Shown: positions 1 through 11,655 of the stretch, piece after piece
How positions within the stretch are numbered: position 1 is the stretch's first letter
Layout of the letters: each line of letters opens with the position of its first letter
DNA from: Acidovorax sp. RAC01
Lineage (GTDB): Bacteria > Pseudomonadota > Gammaproteobacteria > Burkholderiales > Burkholderiaceae_C
Direction of reading: 5' to 3'
Assembly: GCF_001714725.1 (NCBI RefSeq)
Contig: NZ_CP016447.1
Location: forward strand, 868,001-932,000
Length of the DNA: 64,000 nt
The notes under the pieces: model-generated
What the model was told of the DNA's origin: nothing
Seen by the model: the letters and a program-made list of their open reading frames with translations, nothing else
Databases searched by the model: none
Position numbers and translations under genes: made by a program

Positions 1-2
1 TG

Positions 3-455
3 GAAGGCCTCAACATCTTCGAAGCCCTGCGCGAGAGCCATGAACGCCAGCGCACCCTGTACCGGCAGCTGGTCGAAACCAGCGGCGACACGCCTGAGCG
101 GCGCGATCTGTTCCAGCAACTCAAGGAGGAGCTGCTGGCCCATGAACTGGCCGAAGAGCGGCACTTCTACATCCCGCTGATGGCCCAGGATGCCGGTGTG
201 GACCTGTCACGCCACGCGATTGCCGAGCACCACCAGCTCGACGAACTGGTGGAATCGCTGCAAGACACTGAACTTGCAAGCCCGGTCTGGCTGGTGCTGG
301 CCAAGAAACTGGCCCACCAGGTCGAACACCACCTCACCGAAGAGGAGCACAAGTTCTTTCAGATGGCAGGCAAGCTGCTGACCGAGCCGCAAAAGACATC
401 CCTGGCCAAGGCCTATCTGGCCAGCTACGAAGAAGCCAAGGCCACCACTGCCTGA
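3..455 (+). CDS. Hemerythrin HHE domain protein, 5' end outside window
   Basis: The reading frame is open from the first bases to a TGA at 453-455, so the start lies upstream of the window. The visible part is a four-helix HHE-type sequence with spaced His and Glu residues (EERHFYIP, AEHHQLDEL, HQVEHHLTEEEHKFF), the pattern of a di-iron hemerythrin-like site. Such cytoplasmic proteins bind O2, NO or iron; which one applies here cannot be read from the sequence. It converges on the diguanylate cyclase gene downstream, with only about 28 bases between the stops. Confidence 0.85.
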   Translation, partial: EGLNIFEALRESHERQRTLYRQLVETSGDTPERRDLFQQLKEELLAHELAEERHFYIPLMAQDAGVDLSRHAIAEHHQLDELVESLQDTELASPVWLVLAKKLAHQVEHHLTEEEHKFFQMAGKLLTEPQKTSLAKAYLASYEEAKATTA

Positions 456-483
456 CTCTCGCACCGGGCAATCGCTTGCCCGT

Positions 484-1725
484 TCAGACCGCTTCCTGCG
501 CCTGCACAACGCAATTGCGGCCGCTCGACTTGGCCACGTAAAGCGCCGTATCGGCCCGCTTGATGAGTGCGTGGCTGTCTTCGTGGTGGTCCCAGGTGGC
601 CACACCAAAGCTGGCGCTGACATGGCCCACGGCATCAAACGGTGTGCCGGCAATGCGCGCGCGCACCGCTTCGGCCATGGCCATGGCGGCATCTACCGGC
701 GTTTCCTTGAGCAGGATGATGAATTCCTCGCCGCCAAAGCGCGCAGCGCAGTCCGATGACCGCAGCAGTTCCCGTACGCGCAGCGCCGTGCTCTTGAGCA
801 CCACATCGCCCGAGTCGTGCCCGAAGGTGTCGTTGATGCGCTTGAAGAAGTCGATGTCGAACATGACCACCGACAGGCTGCCTTTCTTGATCCGGGTATC
901 GGCCATCTCGGCCTCCAGCCGCTCGAAGAACCGGCGGCGGTTGACCAGGTCGGTCAGGAAGTCCTTGGTGGCCAGGTCTTCCAGCTTGCTGTTCAGCCGT
1001 GCCATGGGGCCGATCACCAGCGACGACAGCGACAGGTTGAGCCCCACGAACAGCATCACGAAACTCGCGGCCAGCACGGCCATCACGGTGTGGAAGGTCT
1101 GGCGCGCCTTCTCCAGCGGGAAGTACATGGGCACCTTCACGACCTGGATGCCCACGGTTTCGTTCATCTTCCAGCCAAAGCCGTTCTGGTCGCCATACAC
1201 CTTGAGCATGGTGGGCGGCGCAATGGCGGGCGTGCTGTGGCAGGCCATGCACTGCGCCTGCTTGATGGTGATCGGGCGCGCCACATACATGGCGCGGTGC
1301 ATGCCCTCGCCGACTTCACCGGTGACCTCCTTTTTCAGGTCGGCCCGGCCTTCGCGGAAATCCGTGATGAGGCGCTCTTCCCACTCGTTGGCGCGGTCGC
1401 GCAGGTTGGTGGGGTTGAGCACAGCCTCTTTGTATTCGTAGCCCGGAAACCGTGTCTGCAGGCGACGCAGCGTCTCGGTGGCGGCAAATGCGGGCACGGT
1501 CTGCGGCAGGAATTTCTCGTCCAGCGTCACGTCCAGATGCGGCTTGACCAGCTCGGTGGTGTAGTCGCGGATGGCCATGGCAGCGTGCATCATGATCTGC
1601 GATTTGTAGTGCACTTCCTCGATCGCCTGCTGCTGCAAAAAGCGGTGCACGTACAGGCCCGCGCCTGCGGCTGCGAGCAGCAGCACACCGGCAAGCACCA
1701 GGTTGAATTTGAGTCGCAACGACAT
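484..1725 (-). CDS. Diguanylate cyclase with N-terminal DUF3365 (heme c) sensor domain
   Basis: The protein is 413 aa. An N-terminal membrane anchor (about residues 8-28) leads into a periplasmic DUF3365/Tll0287-like domain carrying one heme-c motif, CMACH, then a second membrane segment (LAASFVMLFVGLNLSL) and a C-terminal GGDEF domain. The active-site loop is GGEEF, and an RxxD inhibitory I-site (RSSD) sits five residues before it, so an active, product-inhibited c-di-GMP synthase is expected. By family knowledge the DUF3365 heme can sense redox state or gases such as NO or O2; the ligand here is unknown. A hemerythrin-like gene lies next door, convergently. Confidence 0.88.
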   Translation of the reverse strand: MSLRLKFNLVLAGVLLLAAAGAGLYVHRFLQQQAIEEVHYKSQIMMHAAMAIRDYTTELVKPHLDVTLDEKFLPQTVPAFAATETLRRLQTRFPGYEYKEAVLNPTNLRDRANEWEERLITDFREGRADLKKEVTGEVGEGMHRAMYVARPITIKQAQCMACHSTPAIAPPTMLKVYGDQNGFGWKMNETVGIQVVKVPMYFPLEKARQTFHTVMAVLAASFVMLFVGLNLSLSSLVIGPMARLNSKLEDLATKDFLTDLVNRRRFFERLEAEMADTRIKKGSLSVVMFDIDFFKRINDTFGHDSGDVVLKSTALRVRELLRSSDCAARFGGEEFIILLKETPVDAAMAMAEAVRARIAGTPFDAVGHVSASFGVATWDHHEDSHALIKRADTALYVAKSSGRNCVVQAQEAV

Positions 1726-2331
1726 GGGTTCCCTCTTGCACCACCACGGGCTGGGACGTGATGGTTTGTATTGGCTTGTATTTGCTTGTGATGGCGGCGC
1801 GTGGGCCCACCGCGTAAAGGCCCGTATTTTTGCCGTATTTCAAGAGGAAGGTCCAACACACTGTGGACCGCCCGACGCGGGCAGCCTGCGCCAGCGGCGG
1901 TATGCGCAGGGCGGTTTGGCCATCCGGCAACCCGCAGCACGCGGCGGCCACCATGTCTGTGGAGTGGCGCGAGCGCCAGCCCGAAGGCCGCGCTCTCGTG
2001 CAGGGGTGGCAGCCGGTGCACCTGACAGTCGGGCGCAACCACTGCAAGCATCGCCCGCCCCTTACGGGAGCGCGCGGTCGGGCGTTTGGCCGCGGCCGCA
2101 TGATGCCGGTGGCGGCGCCGTTTTGGTTGAACGGTGCCGAAGGCGCCCGTGCGCGGAGTGCAGCGAGCGATGGCTGACAAAGCTTGCCCCCATGCCGCAG
2201 TAAAATCACTATAAAAACAGTAGCGTTCAAGGCAATAAGAACGTGCGCCCACGGCCAAAAACGCTCCAAAACACCGGCAGGCAGCCACCGCCCGCGCCAT
2301 GGCTGACCTGCTGACCTGCCACCGGAGACAT
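1726..2331. other. Gene-free stretch between diguanylate cyclase and NadM-type gene
   Basis: About 600 bases separate two divergently transcribed genes. Open frames exist on both strands but are low-complexity, rich in Arg, Ala and His, and have no recognisable domain, so none is called. The part near 2207-2262 resembles a worn copy of the AT-rich palindromic repeat found elsewhere in the window. The promoters for both flanking genes must lie here, but no convincing consensus was identified. Confidence 0.5.
2207..2262 (+). repeat. Degenerate AT-rich palindromic repeat (candidate)
   Basis: The stretch starting CTATAAAAACAGTAGC, followed by a GC-rich tail ending in GCCAAAAACGC, matches the layout of the dispersed family seen at 7319, 19139, 46748 and 52937: a short AT-rich hairpin, then a tail with GGCC and a T- or A-run. 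The hairpin is imperfect, so the assignment is tentative. Confidence 0.35.
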
Positions 2332-3372
2332 ATGTACGACACCGCCATCTACATCGGACGCTTTCAACCCGTGCACAGCGGCCATGTGGCACTGCTGCAG
2401 CGCGCACTCGCCAGCGCGGCGCAGGTCATCGTGGTGGTGGGCTCTGCCTGGCAGGCGCGCTCGCCCAAGAACCCCTTCACCTGGCAGGAGCGCGAGGCCA
2501 TGCTGCGCGCCGCACTGCCCGCTGCCGACAGCGCGCGGCTGCAGGTGCTGCCTGTGCGCGACTACTACAACGAGGCTGTGTGGGTGAAAGCCGTGCGCGC
2601 CGGGGTGGCGGGCCTCGTGCCGCAAGGCGCGCGCATCGGCCTGGTGGGCCATTTCAAGGACGCCACCAGCGGCTACCTGCGCGCCTTTCCGGGCTGGGAG
2701 CTGATGCACATGGAGCGCCAAGGGGACATCGACGCCACTGCCGTGCGCGACGCCTACTTTGGCGCTGCCCCCGGGCAGGCGGCGCAGGCGCTGGCGCCAC
2801 TGGCCGCACAGCTGCCTGCGGGCACCCGGGCGGCACTGGAGCGCTTTGCCCGCACACCGGCCTACCCCGCGCTGCAAGAGGAATGGCACATGCTGCGCGC
2901 GTACCGCGAATCCTGGTCCGCGGCGCCATATCCGCCAGTGTTTGTCACGGTCGATGCCGTGCTGCGCTGCCAGGACCATGTCCTGCTGATCCGTCGCGCC
3001 CACGCTCCGGGCAAGGGCCAGCTGGCCGTACCGGGTGGCTTCATCGAACCGCGCGAAACGGTGTGGCAGTCCTGCCTGCGCGAGCTGGCCGAAGAAACGC
3101 ACTGCGACCTGACCGAAGAAGCCCTGCGCGCAGCGCTGCAGGAGGTCGCGGTATTTGATCACCCCGATCGGAGCCAGCGGGGGCGCACCCTTACCCACGC
3201 GCACTATTTCGATCTAGGCCAGGCCACTGGTTTGCCTGCCGTGCGCGCTGACGATGACGCACTGGAAGCCAGCTGGCTGCCCGTTGGCGCACTGCGCGAA
3301 CGCGAGGAAGAGTTCTTTGAGGACCACTTCCACATGCTGGACCACTTTCTCGGTCTGACACCGCGGCCCTGA
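2332..3372 (+). CDS. Bifunctional nicotinamide-nucleotide adenylyltransferase / Nudix hydrolase
   Basis: The protein is 346 aa. The N-terminal half is a nucleotidyltransferase: GRFQPVHSGH near residues 8-17 is the HxGH-type phosphate-binding motif of NadM-like enzymes, which make NAD from NMN and ATP. The C-terminal half has a complete Nudix box (GGFIEPRE, then RELAEE), typical of ADP-ribose pyrophosphatases, so the protein may couple NAD synthesis or salvage with ADP-ribose removal. The start was chosen at an ATG preceded by GGAGA at 2324-2328; an upstream ATG at 2299 lacks such a site. No other NAD gene is nearby. Confidence 0.88.
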   Translation: MYDTAIYIGRFQPVHSGHVALLQRALASAAQVIVVVGSAWQARSPKNPFTWQEREAMLRAALPAADSARLQVLPVRDYYNEAVWVKAVRAGVAGLVPQGARIGLVGHFKDATSGYLRAFPGWELMHMERQGDIDATAVRDAYFGAAPGQAAQALAPLAAQLPAGTRAALERFARTPAYPALQEEWHMLRAYRESWSAAPYPPVFVTVDAVLRCQDHVLLIRRAHAPGKGQLAVPGGFIEPRETVWQSCLRELAEETHCDLTEEALRAALQEVAVFDHPDRSQRGRTLTHAHYFDLGQATGLPAVRADDDALEASWLPVGALREREEEFFEDHFHMLDHFLGLTPRP

Positions 3373-3437
3373 ACGAACCGGCCCGGCCTTGCGCGTCAGC
3401 CCAGGCGCTACCCGCACCCGGCCGGCCACCTCCATGT

Positions 3438-4826
3438 TCAATGCGTTGGCGGCGCCGCGCGATCGCTGGCGCGGCGGCCATCGCCCCCCACGCGCAGCGC
3501 ATGCCCCCCCTGGCCCGCTGTCGACAGCGCCTCGGCGCATCCGGCGTGCTGCACGGTGGCAGCACTCTCCACGCGGTTCCGGCCATTGGCCTTGGCCCGG
3601 TACATGGCGGAATCGGCCGACATGAAGAGTTCCTCGACCGTGTTGCCGTCGTCGGGGTATACGGCCACGCCAAAACTGCAGGTCACCGGCCCCGTTACCG
3701 GCAGCTCCGGCCAGATCGAACTCTCCAGCTTGCGCCGCACCTGTTCGGCCAGCGCGACCAGGTCGCACGGTCCGATGTCGGTGCACAGGATCAGGAATTC
3801 TTCCCCGCCCCAGCGGAACACATAGTCGCTGGAGCGAACCTGGGCCTTCACCACATGCGCAACGCCGCGCAGCACGGCATCCCCTACGGCATGGCCCAGC
3901 CGATCATTGACTTCCTTGAAATGGTCCAGGTCAAAGAGGCTGACGCCCATCGAAACACCCAGCCGCTTGCACAGGTCCAGCTGCTGCTGCAGGATGCGCT
4001 CGCATTCGCGCCGGTTGAGCAGGCCCGTCAGCACATCGTGCGCGGCAAGCTCCTGCAAGGCGAGTTCGGTGTTCTTGCGGTCCGTGATGTTTTCGACCAT
4101 GCCAACGACACGCGTAGGGCGGCGCTCGGCATCGCGTTCGCAAACGCGCCCACGGTCATGCACCCAGAGGTAGTGCCCGTTCCGGTTGCGCAACCGGTAT
4201 TCGGCGTCGTAACGCTCGCGCAGCCCTTCGATGTGTTCGCGAAGCACGCGCTGCACCCACGCGGCATCATCCGGATGCACGTTGCGCTGCCAGGTTTCCA
4301 GCTCGGGCGGCATCTCTTGCGGGCCGTAGCCCAGCATGCGCTTGAGCTGGGGGCTGAAGAACACTTCGTTGGTGACGAGATTCCAGTCCCAGAGACCATC
4401 GGAGGCTTCCGATAGCGCATACCCCAGCTGCACGTCGCGGTCTGCCATGTTGCGCTCCATGGCCACACGCTGGGTGATGTCCCGCGCGATGGACAGAAAC
4501 AGCTCGCGACCCTCGTGCATGAAACAGCTGGTATGCACCTCGACCGGCACTTCCGCGCCGCTCTTGTGGCGGTGCTGCCCGATGAAGTAGTAGCCCCGCG
4601 CATCCCGGATGGCCTGGGCAATGCTGCTCCACTGCTCGATGCCGACCACATCACGCTGCAGGCTGAGCACGGAATGCAGGACGATCTCCTCCCGAGCGAA
4701 GCCGACCTGTGCCAAAGCGGCCTCGTTGCAGTCCAGGATATTGGATGTCTGCGGGTCTATCAGAAAGACTGTGTCAGGCAGATGCCGGAATACCGCCGCA
4801 TACGATGGCAGGGAATGGTTCAGCAT
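3438..4826 (-). CDS. PAS-PAS-GGDEF diguanylate cyclase
   Basis: This soluble-looking protein is 462 aa from the ATG at 4826. Two PAS/PAC domains (roughly residues 5-125 and 135-265; the second is of the PAS_3 type with a WQRNVHPDD-like segment) precede a GGDEF domain with GGEEF and an RSSD I-site five residues before it. Synthesis of c-di-GMP with feedback inhibition is expected. The frame extends upstream to a TTG at 4895, but the ATG gives a start directly before the first PAS domain. There is no transmembrane segment. The PAS ligand is not evident. Confidence 0.87.
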   Translation of the reverse strand: MLNHSLPSYAAVFRHLPDTVFLIDPQTSNILDCNEAALAQVGFAREEIVLHSVLSLQRDVVGIEQWSSIAQAIRDARGYYFIGQHRHKSGAEVPVEVHTSCFMHEGRELFLSIARDITQRVAMERNMADRDVQLGYALSEASDGLWDWNLVTNEVFFSPQLKRMLGYGPQEMPPELETWQRNVHPDDAAWVQRVLREHIEGLRERYDAEYRLRNRNGHYLWVHDRGRVCERDAERRPTRVVGMVENITDRKNTELALQELAAHDVLTGLLNRRECERILQQQLDLCKRLGVSMGVSLFDLDHFKEVNDRLGHAVGDAVLRGVAHVVKAQVRSSDYVFRWGGEEFLILCTDIGPCDLVALAEQVRRKLESSIWPELPVTGPVTCSFGVAVYPDDGNTVEELFMSADSAMYRAKANGRNRVESAATVQHAGCAEALSTAGQGGHALRVGGDGRRASDRAAPPTH

Positions 4827-4998
4827 AGTGAGGCGCCTGGACGAATTGTTACATGTCACACGGATGTTATCCGAGCATCTGTTAACAAGTGTCAACGAAT
4901 GTCAATACCTCACGGCAGCGCTTATCGGCGGTTGGCGACTCATGCCCCCAAGGGCTCGCTTGCGCCGTCCGAATCTCGACCTGCCAGTTGCCCCGGGC

Positions 4999-5027
4999 CT
5001 TGAAACCGTCACAAATGCCCGTATCAT
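4999..5027 (+). promoter_or_regulatory. Heat-shock-like promoter of groESL
   Basis: CTTGAAA at 4999-5005 is followed after 12 bases by CCCGTATC, close to the sigma-32 pattern CTTGAAA-N11-16-CCCCATNT. The same bases also read as a sigma-70 promoter, TTGAAA-N16-TATCAT. The promoter ends where the CIRCE operator begins, so HrcA bound to CIRCE would block it or early elongation. Confidence 0.7.
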
Positions 5028-5053
5028 TAGCACTCGCCAAGGATGAGTGCTAA
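5027..5053. promoter_or_regulatory. CIRCE operator (HrcA binding site)
   Basis: This is a perfect inverted repeat, TTAGCACTC, nine spacer bases, GAGTGCTAA, identical to the CIRCE consensus bound by the heat-shock repressor HrcA. It lies about 90 bases before the groES start codon. Confidence 0.97.
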
Positions 5054-5143
5054 CAACACCCGCCGAAGGAAGTTTGGTGCGTCCGGATGCTCCGGGCGCC
5101 GAGTCAGTCTGTCAGCTTTTTTTACCGAAACAGGAGCAATGCA

Positions 5144-5434
5144 ATGAACCTTCGCCCTCTGAACGACCGTGTGATCGTCAAGCGCATCGAAAGCGAAACG
5201 AAGACCGCCTCCGGCATCGTCATCCCCGACAACGCAGCCGAGAAGCCCGATCAGGGCGAAGTGCTGGCCGTGGGCCCAGGCAAGCACGACGAGGACGGCG
5301 ACCGCATTGCCATGAGCGTGAAGGTCGGCGACCGCGTTCTGTTCGGCAAGTACTCGGGCCAGACCGTCAAGGTCAACGGCGACGAGCTGCTGGTCATGAA
5401 GGAAGACGATTTGTTTGCAGTGGTCGAGAAGTAA
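5144..5434 (+). CDS. groES: Co-chaperonin GroES
   Basis: The protein is 96 aa, the usual length. It starts [14 protein letters not shown] and has the mobile-loop segment ([14 protein letters not shown]) and the C-terminal strand pattern of Cpn10. It forms the heptameric lid of the GroEL folding chamber. The start is set by CAGGAG at 5131-5136. It lies directly upstream of groEL, controlled by a CIRCE operator and a heat-shock-like promoter. Confidence 0.98.
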   Translation: MNLRPLNDRVIVKRIESETKTASGIVIPDNAAEKPDQGEVLAVGPGKHDEDGDRIAMSVKVGDRVLFGKYSGQTVKVNGDELLVMKEDDLFAVVEK

Positions 5435-5464
5435 CTCTCGCCCCGCTGAATCACTCATTTTTTC

Positions 5465-5506
5465 ATAGCTGCTAGTGCTTGTATCGCAAGCCACAGCAGC
5501 CAATTT
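5465..5506 (+). repeat. Palindromic repeat copy in the groES-groEL spacer
   Basis: ATAGCTGCTAGTGCTTG, then CAAGCCACAGCAGCCAATTT, fits the tail half of the dispersed repeat family, in which a CTTG...CAAG stem is followed by a GC block and a T-rich end. It occupies most of the 95-base spacer between groES and groEL and could fold in the mRNA. Confidence 0.55.
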
Positions 5507-5508
5507 GA

Positions 5509-7185
<1,677 letters not shown>

Positions 7186-7220
7186 TTGCCCGGCTGAGCC
7201 TCACCGCTCACAGCAAGCAG

Positions 7221-7251
7221 AAAAAATGGGCCGCGCAAGCGGCCCTTTTTC
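7221..7251. terminator. Rho-independent terminator after groEL
   Basis: GGGCCGC, a GCAA tetraloop and GCGGCCC form a perfect 7-bp stem at 7228-7245, followed by TTTTT. An A-run precedes the stem, so it can work in both directions. Confidence 0.93.
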
Positions 7252-7318
7252 TTTGGGCGGACGGACAAGGAAAGGGGCCGTTTGACGCCGCCCTCAACGT
7301 CCATCGGCGAACCTTCTA

Positions 7319-7386
7319 AATGCTATCAATTAAATAGCTGTAAAGTCATATAAATCAAGCCCTAGCGGCCTATTTCATTCAAAATC
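7319..7386 (+). repeat. AT-rich palindromic repeat copy
   Basis: TGCTATCAATTAAATAGC forms a hairpin and is followed by an ATCAAGCCCTAGCGGCC segment and a T-rich end, the full layout of the dispersed family. It fills the space between the groEL terminator and eda. No gene was seen in 7252-7449. Confidence 0.7.
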
Positions 7387-7449
7387 TGCCCGCCAGGCTC
7401 GCCACAGGCCTTTAACGCTCGCCCCCAAAGGCCAACGCCAGCGGCTCAG

Positions 7450-8076
7450 TCAGGCGCCGCGCAGCGCGTGCGTCTCGCGCGCCAGTTGGGTAATGCGTGC
7501 CCAGTCGCCGGTGCGGATGGCATCGGCCGGCGTCAGCCACGAACCGCCCACGCAGCGCACGTTGGGCAGCCCCAGGTAGTTGGGCGCAGTGGCCAGCGTG
7601 ATGCCACCGGTGGGGCAGAAGCTGACCTGGCCAAACGGGCTGGCCCACGACTTGAGCAGCGGGATGCCGCCCACCGCCTCGGCCGGAAAGAGCTTGAGAA
7701 ACGTCAGTCCATCGGCCAGCGCCGTCATGATTTCGCTGGATGTCGCCACGCCCGGCAGCAGCGGCAGGTTGAGCCCCTTGCAGGCGCTGCCCACCGCCGA
7801 CGTGTAGCCGGGGCTTACGGCAAAGCGGGCACCGGCCTCGCTGGCGCGGCGGGCGTCGTCGGCGTTGAGCACCGTGCCCACGCCCACGATGGCTTCGGGC
7901 AGGCTGCGGGCGATGGCCTCGATGGACGGCAGGCCTGCGGGGGTGCGCAGCGTGACTTCCAGCACCTTCACGCCACCGGCCAGCAGGGCCTCGGCCAGGG
8001 GGAGCGCGTCTTCCACGCGGTCGATGACGATGACGGGGATGACGGGGCCGTGGGTGGCGATTTCAGTCGGGTTCAT
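7450..8076 (-). CDS. eda: 2-keto-3-deoxy-6-phosphogluconate aldolase
   Basis: The protein is 208 aa. It splits KDPG into pyruvate and glyceraldehyde-3-phosphate, the last step of the Entner-Doudoroff pathway. Family motifs are visible: VLEVTLRT with catalytic Glu40 and Arg44, GVGTVLN, and the Schiff-base Lys128 in FLKLFPAE, plus CPTGGI. An upstream SD (AAGGAGTA) precedes the ATG. It follows edd on the same strand after about 240 bases that contain repeat-like sequence, so the two are probably one operon. Confidence 0.96.
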   Translation of the reverse strand: MNPTEIATHGPVIPVIVIDRVEDALPLAEALLAGGVKVLEVTLRTPAGLPSIEAIARSLPEAIVGVGTVLNADDARRASEAGARFAVSPGYTSAVGSACKGLNLPLLPGVATSSEIMTALADGLTFLKLFPAEAVGGIPLLKSWASPFGQVSFCPTGGITLATAPNYLGLPNVRCVGGSWLTPADAIRTGDWARITQLARETHALRGA

Positions 8077-8126
8077 GGGAATACTCCTTGGTGTGGGATG
8101 CCGTGTGCAGCGTATGGCAGGGGGCG

Positions 8127-8190
8127 CGGTTCAGGCCAGTGCGCCCGCGGAGCTGGCTTTGCCAGGCCACCGGGTGCGTCCGCTTCTGCC
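8127..8190. repeat. Dispersed GC-rich repeat (partial) between edd and eda
   Basis: The block around GGCCAGTGCGCCCGCGGAGC closely resembles sequence at 53066-53120 upstream of the tyrS stop. It is intergenic at both sites. The rest of 8077-8315 holds no gene I can support. Confidence 0.45.
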
Positions 8191-8315
8191 GCGCAACGAG
8201 AGAGGGGCTGAGGCCCGCGGCTTCCAGCCTACCCGCGCAGGCCTGGACGCTGCCAAAGAGCGGTTGGCTCTGGCGACTGCACCGGGGCGGGCAGCGAGTC
8301 ACGGGTTTCGTCCCG

Positions 8316-10085
<1,770 letters not shown>

Positions 10086-10148
10086 GCAATGCTCCATCGA
10101 AGGAATCGGGCGGCCCGGCGCGGGCGCCCGTTTTGTGAGGGCTTAGAA

Positions 10149-10163
10149 TGTAACTCGATAACC
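10149..10163. promoter_or_regulatory. HexR-like operator between edd and SMP-30 gene (weak)
   Basis: TGTAACTCGATAACC has an intact left half and a worn right half of the TGTAA-N5-TTACA palindrome. It shares the TAAC-N2-GAT core with the better sites at 14711 and 14797. It sits in the divergent promoter region of two genes of one pathway. Confidence 0.5.
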
Positions 10164-10178
10164 ACGCCACATCAAGCC

Positions 10179-11084
10179 ATGACCCTGCAGATCCTGCCTG
10201 TTGCGCCCTCTGAACTCGGCGAATCGCCCTTCTGGCACCCGGCCCAGCAGCGCCTGTACTGGTGCGATATCGAAGGATTCGCCCTGCGCGCCTGGGACCC
10301 GGCCACCGGGCAGGAATGGACGTGGAAGACACCGAGCGAGCCTGCCTGCTGCGCGCCTGTAACCGATGGAAAAATAGTAATCGGGTTACGTGATGGGTTT
10401 TACCTGCTCGACCCCGCCACCGGCGCCCTGCACTGCCTGGCCACCCTGCCCAACCCGCCTCACGACGTGACCCGCCTGCGCCTGAACGATGGCCGCTGCG
10501 ACACCGCCGGCCGCTTCTGGGCCGGCTCCATGGTCACCCCGCGCACCGCGCCCGACGCCGCCCTGTGGCGCCTGCAGGCAGGTGTGGGCGGCTACGCGGT
10601 GGAGCAGATGGCGGGCGACAACTTCACCGCCAACGGCCTGGCTTTCAGCCCAGACAACCGCACGATGTACTGGTCGAACACGCCGGAGCACCGTATTGAC
10701 CGGTTTGACTTTGACGTGACCACCGGCGCCATCAGCAACCGCCGCCCCTGGGTGCAGTTCGACCGCAAGGTGGATGGCCAGCCCTACGGCGGCCGGCCCG
10801 ATGGCGCGGCGGTGGACGTGGAGGGGAACTACTGGGTCGCCATGTACGAGGGGGCCTGTGTGCTGCAGTTGTCGCCTGCGGGGACGGTGCTGCAGCGCAT
10901 TGCGGTGCCGGTGCAGTGCCCGACGATGGTGTGTTTTGGGGGGGAGGATTTGCGGACGCTGTATGTCACGTCGGCGCGCAAGGGGAGGCCAGCGGAAGAG
11001 CAGGAGGCAGAGGTACCGGCGGGGTCGCTGTTCAGCGTGGGGGTGGAGACTCGTGGACTGCCGGTGAATTCGTTTAATTGCTGA
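10179..11084 (+). CDS. SMP-30/gluconolactonase family lactonase
   Basis: The protein is 301 aa, a six-bladed beta-propeller of the SMP-30/gluconolactonase/LRE family. Visible family features are an early Glu in [10 protein letters not shown] (metal ligand), [30 protein letters not shown] and [14 protein letters not shown]. It probably hydrolyses a sugar-acid lactone such as gluconolactone; the exact substrate is inferred from the surrounding Entner-Doudoroff genes. The ATG at 10179 starts at the domain edge. The last 150 bases are richer in GGG runs than the rest. Confidence 0.88.
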   Translation: MTLQILPVAPSELGESPFWHPAQQRLYWCDIEGFALRAWDPATGQEWTWKTPSEPACCAPVTDGKIVIGLRDGFYLLDPATGALHCLATLPNPPHDVTRLRLNDGRCDTAGRFWAGSMVTPRTAPDAALWRLQAGVGGYAVEQMAGDNFTANGLAFSPDNRTMYWSNTPEHRIDRFDFDVTTGAISNRRPWVQFDRKVDGQPYGGRPDGAAVDVEGNYWVAMYEGACVLQLSPAGTVLQRIAVPVQCPTMVCFGGEDLRTLYVTSARKGRPAEEQEAEVPAGSLFSVGVETRGLPVNSFNC

Positions 11085-11173
11085 GGACGCTCGGCCGTTC
11101 AGGGCGCTTGCCGAAGCCTGGTTTCCCCGAAGATTGCCCCCTGTCACCTACGCCGATGCTCACGCTGGAAAAA

Positions 11174-11605
11174 CTACGCTTCACTGAGGTAGCCACTTTC
11201 AATTTGCTGCTTCTGATTATCAAAAACGGCCATGGCAGTTTTCATTCGCAAGAAGCCAAACTTTCTATAGAAAGGCTCTTTGCCAGGCACTGCATACAGG
11301 ATGATTTTCTTGTGTCCGGATGACATTCCCATCAAGGTGCTGACAACCTGTTTACCAAGGCCTGTACCTTGATGGCCGGGCGATACCGCAATGTCGCAGA
11401 GGTACGAGCAATCAGCACCATCTGCGAGCGCACGTCCCACCGCTACGAGCTTCTCATTCTCGTAGACGAAACACTTGAACATGCTGTTTGAGAAGACCTT
11501 CTGCAGATGAAGCGGGCTCTTCTCGCCCAGAGGAGCAGCTCGATAAAGGGCAGAAAGCTCGTCCCAGTCGATCCCATCCGTAGAGTGTTTCCATTCGAAT
11601 GACAC
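11174..11605 (-). CDS. GNAT family N-acetyltransferase
   Basis: The protein is 143 aa and spans one GNAT fold. The acetyl-CoA pyrophosphate loop is visible as SPGHQGTGLGKQVV, followed by a C-terminal EPFYRKFGF segment typical of the family. The substrate is unknown. Its base composition is visibly more AT-rich than its neighbours, so it may be a later acquisition. It lies between the lactonase and the sugar epimerase and breaks the hexose cluster. Confidence 0.82.
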   Translation of the reverse strand: MSFEWKHSTDGIDWDELSALYRAAPLGEKSPLHLQKVFSNSMFKCFVYENEKLVAVGRALADGADCSYLCDIAVSPGHQGTGLGKQVVSTLMGMSSGHKKIILYAVPGKEPFYRKFGFLRMKTAMAVFDNQKQQIESGYLSEA

Positions 11606-11655
11606 TTATGACTCCCTGGTCCGCAGCTGGCCAAAAGCAGTCATTCTTACTCACA

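Noticed and set aside
1590..2348. Open frames in the gap upstream of the NadM-type gene
   Set aside because: The products are low-complexity and Arg/Ala-rich, without start-site or domain support.
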